NCBI GenBank assembly: GCA_036012865.1
Contig: DASCQC010000012.1
Span: 1-49,691 of the forward strand
Source of the DNA: DASCQC01 sp036012865
GTDB lineage: Bacteria; Pseudomonadota; Gammaproteobacteria; Comchoanobacterales; Comchoanobacteraceae
DNA: 49,691 nucleotides
Direction of reading: 5' to 3'
A program made the translations under genes and the position numbers. Positions 44,658 through 49,691 of this stretch are shown in pieces. The notes under the pieces were generated by a model. It ran no database searches. It was not told where the DNA came from and saw nothing but the letters and a program-made list of their open reading frames with translations. The number at the start of each line of letters is the position of its first letter. Positions within the stretch are counted from its first letter, which is position 1.

Positions 44658-45231
44658 GGCTAACTTTCTTTATTATAGAAAAGTCACCTTTATAACCAAA
44701 CACATTACCAAACCACGGGTGAATGATTTCAAAATACATCGAGAAATTCTGATCATCCACAGCCTCTTCATAGGCATAAGGAGTTCCTAACATCAAATGA
44801 ATAGGAAATGGAATAGAAAGCCTCCCCATTTTCCAAACAAACGCCTCATGATCGAGGTGAACTCTATTATCTTGGAAATGACATTTCATTTCCCAACCTA
44901 GACCCCAACGCATAAACTCGATCACTTTACTGCCTCCTTGGGGCACCCATGTAGAGACAAAAGTATAGGGTTTTCTGGTTTGATAATAAAATGTTCTTTT
45001 AAATTCTAACTTATCGTTTTCCGGGTTACTTTTAATATCAACAATCACTTTAATATCTTTCGCAGCATAGGGAACTAACGCCCCCGATAGCCTTAAAAAG
45101 GGCGAAAGTATTGTCATCCACCATGAAGTATGGATAGTTAAAACCCCCTCAACAGTACAAACATCATGACAGTTAGGTCGATTAGCATAACGGTCTTGAA
45201 ACACCTTAGGTAATGTTTTAAATTGCCCCAA
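44650..45231 (-). CDS. DUF4166 protein
   Basis: 193 residues, with the DUF4166 pattern FQDRYANRPNC-like start, FKRTFYYQ, FEIIHPWFGNVFGYKGDF at the end. In many bacteria DUF4166 is fused to, or encoded next to, the saccharopine-dehydrogenase-like protein; here they are separate overlapping genes. Function unknown, probably a ligand- or lipid-handling partner. Confidence 0.82.
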   Translation of the reverse strand: MGQFKTLPKVFQDRYANRPNCHDVCTVEGVLTIHTSWWMTILSPFLRLSGALVPYAAKDIKVIVDIKSNPENDKLEFKRTFYYQTRKPYTFVSTWVPQGGSKVIEFMRWGLGWEMKCHFQDNRVHLDHEAFVWKMGRLSIPFPIHLMLGTPYAYEEAVDDQNFSMYFEIIHPWFGNVFGYKGDFSIIKKVSHD

Positions 45232-45557
45232 GAAAACTTGTTCAAATATTAGGTCTTTCTTGCACCACCAACTCCTAACACTAAGAATAATATAAACTTA
45301 ACACAGCCCATCAGTAATGCCAACCTTTTATTGTTTATTAACACCCCCCTAACTTCCTTTTTGAGCTGATCTCTCAACACCCTCTGTCAAAACTTTAGTC
45401 TGATTTCTTATACCTTTGTAAAAACAAGAATTAACCCGTAATATCAAATAGTTTAAAATAACAAGACAATTTTTTATTAACAATTATGACGACAAAAAAC
45501 CTTTCTACTGGAATGCTATCAAACAGCGTGATAAAATAAATTAGATTTGGATTTCAC
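45232..45557. other. Divergent 326-bp gap
   Basis: AT-rich, with no ORF of note. It must hold the promoters of the DUF4166 operon (left) and the RND pump (right). I see no operator palindrome and no regulator gene next to the pump. Confidence 0.5.
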
Positions 45558-46790
45558 ATGATGAGAAAAAATGGACTGTTTCGTGCTTACCTTGCTTCTG
45601 CAACCGCACTACTAGTCACCTTGCTTTGGTGGCTACAACCACAAGCCCCAACCCAAAAAAGCCTTGTACAAAAAACTCCTTCTATTCAATACTATACCCT
45701 TGAAGAACACCCTTACCCCCAAAGCATTACAACCTATGGCCAACTAAAAGCCGAGCAACAAACGTTACTCAAAAGTCCCATACAAACCCATATATTAGCC
45801 ATTCCCCATACAACAGGGGACTCTGTTAGCCAAGGTGATTCTCTCATTTCATTAGACCTCGATGATCTTAATTTATCCATTCAACGTACCCAAGCATCCA
45901 TCGAGCAGCTCACCAATACAGTGCGCATTACTCAACAGCAAATACCCCTGACAACCAAACAAATAGAACAACAATCTATTATTATTCAAAATGCCAGCAA
46001 TCAACATCAAAGACTACTCACCTTGAAACCCCAACACCGAACACTCAAGGAATTAGAATTAGCCAAAGAGAAACAAGCTGGGGCCATCAAGGTTGAGCTA
46101 CAACTAACTTCACAAAAACACCAATTGGAAAACCAAGTTAATCAAGCATCTTATCAGCTTAAAGAAGCCAACATAGCATTAAAACAACTCATGAAACAAA
46201 AAAAACAAGCTCAAATCACCGCCCCATTTAATGGTTTTATCACTGAAATCCATACCTCTCAAGGCAACCTTATTTCTCCCGGCCAATCACTCATGACACT
46301 GATTAACCCTCAATCATTTCAAATTGAAGCCCTTCTCCCTCAATCGCTCATTCCAGCTTTAGAACCTTGGATCAACAAACCCGCCTCTATTCTAGCAACC
46401 GCTGTTTATAAAGATAAAACTTGGCCTTTAGTTTTATCGAACATCAACAGAGATGCCAACCAAAACTTTGGAACACACGGCTATTTTAAATTTAAAAAAC
46501 TCCCTGAGCTATTGATTGAAGATCATGTCTTAACCATCAACATGTTGATTCCTACTTTGAACAAGAGATTCAAAGCACCTGAATCCTGCTTTTATCAATA
46601 CGACACTGTTTATATGATTTCACCTAACAACAAGCTGCAACCCATCAAAGTGAAAAGGCAGGGGCACACCGTCGTTTCCGGACAAAACTATGTCTTGTTT
46701 TCTACCACCAAAATACCCAATCAAAGCAACCTTCTAAAAACAAGGCTTGCTTACCCAACCCCCAACATGACTGTTAACCCCACATCATGA
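45558..46790 (+). CDS. RND efflux periplasmic adaptor (HlyD/AcrA-type)
   Basis: 410 residues. One N-terminal membrane helix or uncleaved signal anchor (YLASATALLVTLLWWL), two lipoyl half-motifs (about residues 75-110 and 220-255: TGDSVSQGDSLISLD; APFNGFITEIHTSQGNLI), a coiled-coil hairpin rich in Gln (about 110-215), then a beta-barrel domain. It bridges the RND transporter to an outer-membrane channel. Overlaps the transporter start as ATGA. No outer-membrane channel gene is in the window. Confidence 0.92.
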   Translation: MMRKNGLFRAYLASATALLVTLLWWLQPQAPTQKSLVQKTPSIQYYTLEEHPYPQSITTYGQLKAEQQTLLKSPIQTHILAIPHTTGDSVSQGDSLISLDLDDLNLSIQRTQASIEQLTNTVRITQQQIPLTTKQIEQQSIIIQNASNQHQRLLTLKPQHRTLKELELAKEKQAGAIKVELQLTSQKHQLENQVNQASYQLKEANIALKQLMKQKKQAQITAPFNGFITEIHTSQGNLISPGQSLMTLINPQSFQIEALLPQSLIPALEPWINKPASILATAVYKDKTWPLVLSNINRDANQNFGTHGYFKFKKLPELLIEDHVLTINMLIPTLNKRFKAPESCFYQYDTVYMISPNNKLQPIKVKRQGHTVVSGQNYVLFSTTKIPNQSNLLKTRLAYPTPNMTVNPTS

Positions 46791-49691
46791 TTAAGTACTG
46801 CCATCAACATCGATTAGCCCCAACACTTCTTTACCTCTTGTTAATCATCACAGGGGTTTGGTCTGCGTCTCAACTTAACATGCAACTGATCCCTTCTTTA
46901 GAACTTCCCATTGTTAACATTCAATCCACTTGGCCAGGGCATGACGCAAAAGAAGTTGAACAAGCACTCACGCTACCTATCAGCCAAGAACTGATGAAAA
47001 ACACTGCCGTCAAAACCATCCAAGCTCATTCCTATAATCACTTGGCAACGTGGAAAGTGAACCTTAAAGAACTCTACTCCTCCAAAGAATATGCCGCTAC
47101 ATTCAACCGAATGCTACAATCTTTAACCCTGCCCGAAGACATCAATCTTTCTATTAAAGCTTTTGAAAGAAAGGAAGTCATTACACGACTTTTAATCCTT
47201 CCACACAACATCAATCAACTCATCCCACTAACCCAAGACATTCAAAATGATTTACGTGATGATCATCTTGATTCCAATGAAACTCTCCTCAATGCCCATC
47301 AAATTTGGGAACTCACCCTAACCAGTCAACAGTTAATCGATACCGGCATGAGCTTAACTCAAATGGCCACTCACCTTAGGCCCTTATTTAAAAAAGGCCG
47401 CTTAGGAAAAGTGGGCAACAATGAACAACCCTTGGAACTTCAATACCCAACACCCATTTTATCAGAACAATACATCCATCAACTCCCCATCCCCCTTAAT
47501 CAAAAGCTTTTCAAATTAGATCAATTATTTCAAGTCAATAGATTCTTCGATGACTCCGGTGTTTTTGTCGAGTATCAAAACAGGCCTGCCAGTGAAATCA
47601 CTATCCAACGCCCAGAGAATGGAGATACACTGGTCTATGCAAAACGTTTTAATCAATGGCTAGCTAACGCAAAATCCACCTATCAAAACAAAGCTGAACT
47701 CATTAAATTTGGCGACCAATGGGTGTACTTATCTGGGCGATTACAAACCTTACTAAAAAACGGGTTAGGAGGCTTGATTATTGTTTTAGGCCTGCTCTCG
47801 CTATTTCTAGGTAATCGCTGTGCATTTTGGGTTGCCATGGGCATCCCTGCAGCCTTTATTGGCTCACTGTTTATACTAATTCTGGTGGGTGGAACCCTTA
47901 ACATGGTCTCTCTTTTTGCCTTTATCATCTCACTGGGGATTGTGGTAGATGATGCCATTGTTGTCGCTGAACGCTACGACCAACATAAACACAACAAGTC
48001 AAAGACTCCTGCATTAACAGCTGCCAAAGAGATGTTTCCTCCTGTTTTAGCGTCATCGTTAACCACCACTGCAGCCTTTCTTCCTTTACTCTTTGTTGGC
48101 GGTGTCGCGGGTATCTTTTTACGAGAAATCCCCATCATTGTTCTTTGCGTTATTATCACTTCTTTGATTGAATGCTTTCTGATTCTACCCGGCCACCTAT
48201 CCTATCATTCATCCACAACTATACACCCTTATCGAAAAAAATTCCTTCATCATGTCCATCACTACCAAAATGTTACCCACCCCTATCTGGTTAAAGTTCT
48301 CCTAACTAACCGAACACATACCCTATTAACCAGTGTTGCATTTCTTATCATCTCTTTTTCATTGCTTGCCTTTCACTACATCCCCTTTAATTTTTTTCCT
48401 AGCATCGAAGGGGAGCAAATTTATGCTAATATAACTTTCAACGAAACAGCTTCGCTGCAACAAAAAAAAGCTACGCTAAACGACCTCAATAAAGCTTTAT
48501 CCAACATTAACCAATCCATACCCGATAAACCTGTTTTATCCAGCATTGCCTACTATGGCCGCCACCAAATGACACGTAATCCCCTAGACCAAGATCGATA
48601 CGCGTCGTTAAGAATCGAACTAACCGAACCCTCTTCTCGATCAATCAGCAATGCCAACCTTTTACGACAATGGGCACAGGCTTATATCAAAAACCCCACC
48701 GTCTCAGATATTAATTTTTTTGAACCTAAAAGCGGCCCCACCTCAGAAGTTATTACGTTAAACCTATTTAATCATAACCTCAATACGCTAAGCAAAGCCC
48801 TGGATGAGCTCTCTTATGAGCTCAACCTCATCCCCATGGTCAGCTCAGTCACCTCTTCAAAAGGCAACAACCACCTAGCGCTAAACCTAACATTACTGCC
48901 TGAAACTCTTGCCCTTGGGCTATCCTCTGAAATCATTAACCAACAAACACAGGCAGCGCTAGATGGAACAGTAATCTACGAAGAAAACTCCCCCTCACTT
49001 CACCAAATAGTCCGCCTTAGGCTCGATCAACAAGAGCGAAATAAACCCACAACATGGAGTCACTTCCCCATTATTCATGGGCAACAAATTATTCCACTTG
49101 GTTCACTGGCCAATATATCAGTTAACCCTAAAATTGAGAGCATTTTAACCATTGATGGCCGACGCGCTCAAACCCTTTCAATTAACTTAGACCCTAGCCA
49201 AGGTGACGTGAGTCAATTCGTTGAAACAACCCTGCCCAAACTATCTCAACAGATCAAGAATAAACACAACACTGCCGTACAAGTTGCAGGCCAATATACT
49301 GCTCAGACAGAAACACTCAGAGACATTGCTTTAGGTGCCTTATTTGCCATTATCATGGTGTTCATTATCTTAGCTTGGCTCACTCAGTCCTATCGGTTAA
49401 GTTTCTCCATCATGCTTTTAATCCCCTTTGGTATCGCTGGTGGCTTATGGGGTCACATATTACTCGGCTACCCTTTATCACTGCTTTCTTTTTTTGGCTT
49501 CTTTGCCTTAACCGGAATCATCATCAATGATGGTATTATTTTAGTTCGACAATATCAGAAATTATTAACAAACCACTCCCAGCTCAAGGCCATGACCCTT
49601 GCTTCCTCCCAAAGGTTTAAAGCCGTTCTTCTTACAAGCCTTACCACAATAGGGGGCCTCACACCTTTACTGTTTGAAACTTCTAGACAAG
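46787..49691 (+). CDS. RND multidrug efflux transporter (AcrB-type), 3' end missing
   Basis: The frame is open for 968 codons to the window edge; the family is about 1020-1050, so roughly the last 60-80 residues are missing. First helix at LAPTLLYLLLIITGVWSA, a large periplasmic loop, then helices with the proton-relay pair in GIVVDDAIVVAE (D388, D389). TM10-11 region: GIIINDGIILV with Asn914/Asp915 where AcrB has Lys940/Asn941. PVLASSLTTTAAFLPLLFVGG is the typical TM6 entry. It expels substrates by proton antiport, with the adaptor just upstream. Confidence 0.94.
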   Translation, partial: MIKYCHQHRLAPTLLYLLLIITGVWSASQLNMQLIPSLELPIVNIQSTWPGHDAKEVEQALTLPISQELMKNTAVKTIQAHSYNHLATWKVNLKELYSSKEYAATFNRMLQSLTLPEDINLSIKAFERKEVITRLLILPHNINQLIPLTQDIQNDLRDDHLDSNETLLNAHQIWELTLTSQQLIDTGMSLTQMATHLRPLFKKGRLGKVGNNEQPLELQYPTPILSEQYIHQLPIPLNQKLFKLDQLFQVNRFFDDSGVFVEYQNRPASEITIQRPENGDTLVYAKRFNQWLANAKSTYQNKAELIKFGDQWVYLSGRLQTLLKNGLGGLIIVLGLLSLFLGNRCAFWVAMGIPAAFIGSLFILILVGGTLNMVSLFAFIISLGIVVDDAIVVAERYDQHKHNKSKTPALTAAKEMFPPVLASSLTTTAAFLPLLFVGGVAGIFLREIPIIVLCVIITSLIECFLILPGHLSYHSSTTIHPYRKKFLHHVHHYQNVTHPYLVKVLLTNRTHTLLTSVAFLIISFSLLAFHYIPFNFFPSIEGEQIYANITFNETASLQQKKATLNDLNKALSNINQSIPDKPVLSSIAYYGRHQMTRNPLDQDRYASLRIELTEPSSRSISNANLLRQWAQAYIKNPTVSDINFFEPKSGPTSEVITLNLFNHNLNTLSKALDELSYELNLIPMVSSVTSSKGNNHLALNLTLLPETLALGLSSEIINQQTQAALDGTVIYEENSPSLHQIVRLRLDQQERNKPTTWSHFPIIHGQQIIPLGSLANISVNPKIESILTIDGRRAQTLSINLDPSQGDVSQFVETTLPKLSQQIKNKHNTAVQVAGQYTAQTETLRDIALGALFAIIMVFIILAWLTQSYRLSFSIMLLIPFGIAGGLWGHILLGYPLSLLSFFGFFALTGIIINDGIILVRQYQKLLTNHSQLKAMTLASSQRFKAVLLTSLTTIGGLTPLLFETSRQ

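Overview
The window reads as chromosomal DNA of a gammaproteobacterium with fairly AT-rich, gene-dense sequence. Evidence: a pal/cpoB/tolB/tolA envelope cluster, rplU-rpmA-obgE, prfB-lysS with the classical RF2 frameshift, hemE, ispB, and an RND pump. Large Sel1-repeat proteins and several very large unrecognised proteins are typical of host-associated lineages (Legionella/Coxiella-like); that placement is inference, since no rRNA or species marker is present.

Layout. 1-6.2 kb is a Sel1-repeat locus: the start of a small secreted Sel1 protein, a 1670-residue Sel1 protein carrying about 24 near-identical 117-bp repeats behind a roughly 715-residue unrecognised N-terminal region, and a mosaic Sel1 pseudogene that combines pieces of both. 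6.2-7.7 kb holds a GyrI-like ligand-binding protein and an AraC regulator with the same type of C-terminal domain. 8.2-10.8 kb is prfB-lysS (GTGA overlap). 11.0-13.7 kb has a YhiN/HI0933 flavoprotein, tRNA-Lys(TTT) and a NfeD-type membrane serine protease. 13.7-18.1 kb is xthA-tolA-tolB-pal-cpoB plus a small secreted unknown, without tolQ/tolR. 18.4-24.4 kb is a sufBCDSU-sufA-sufT iron-sulfur assembly operon, preceded on the opposite strand by a small uncatalogued ORF with a well-formed promoter.

24.6-30.4 kb: a charged hypothetical protein, rpsT, rplU-rpmA-obgE, ispB and pabB-pabA. 30.4-34.6 kb: two adjacent unrecognised membrane proteins (242 and 1093 residues) that appear to share a C-terminal membrane module; the larger also carries an internal tandem duplication of about 250-270 residues. 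34.7-37.5 kb: uvrA. 37.5-41.0 kb: a minus-strand run of a 686-residue unknown, a small single-span protein, a TraX-family membrane protein and a rhodanese. 41.3-43.5 kb: an aromatic amino-acid permease translationally coupled to hemE. 43.6-45.2 kb: a saccharopine-dehydrogenase-like protein and its DUF4166 partner. 45.6 kb to the end: an RND efflux pair (adaptor plus transporter, the latter cut by the window edge).

Most genes are recognisable housekeeping functions. The parts most likely to hold undescribed biology are the Sel1 locus with its recombining repeats, the 30.4-34.6 kb membrane-protein pair, the 37.9-41.0 kb operon, and the 52-codon ORF at 18275-18433.
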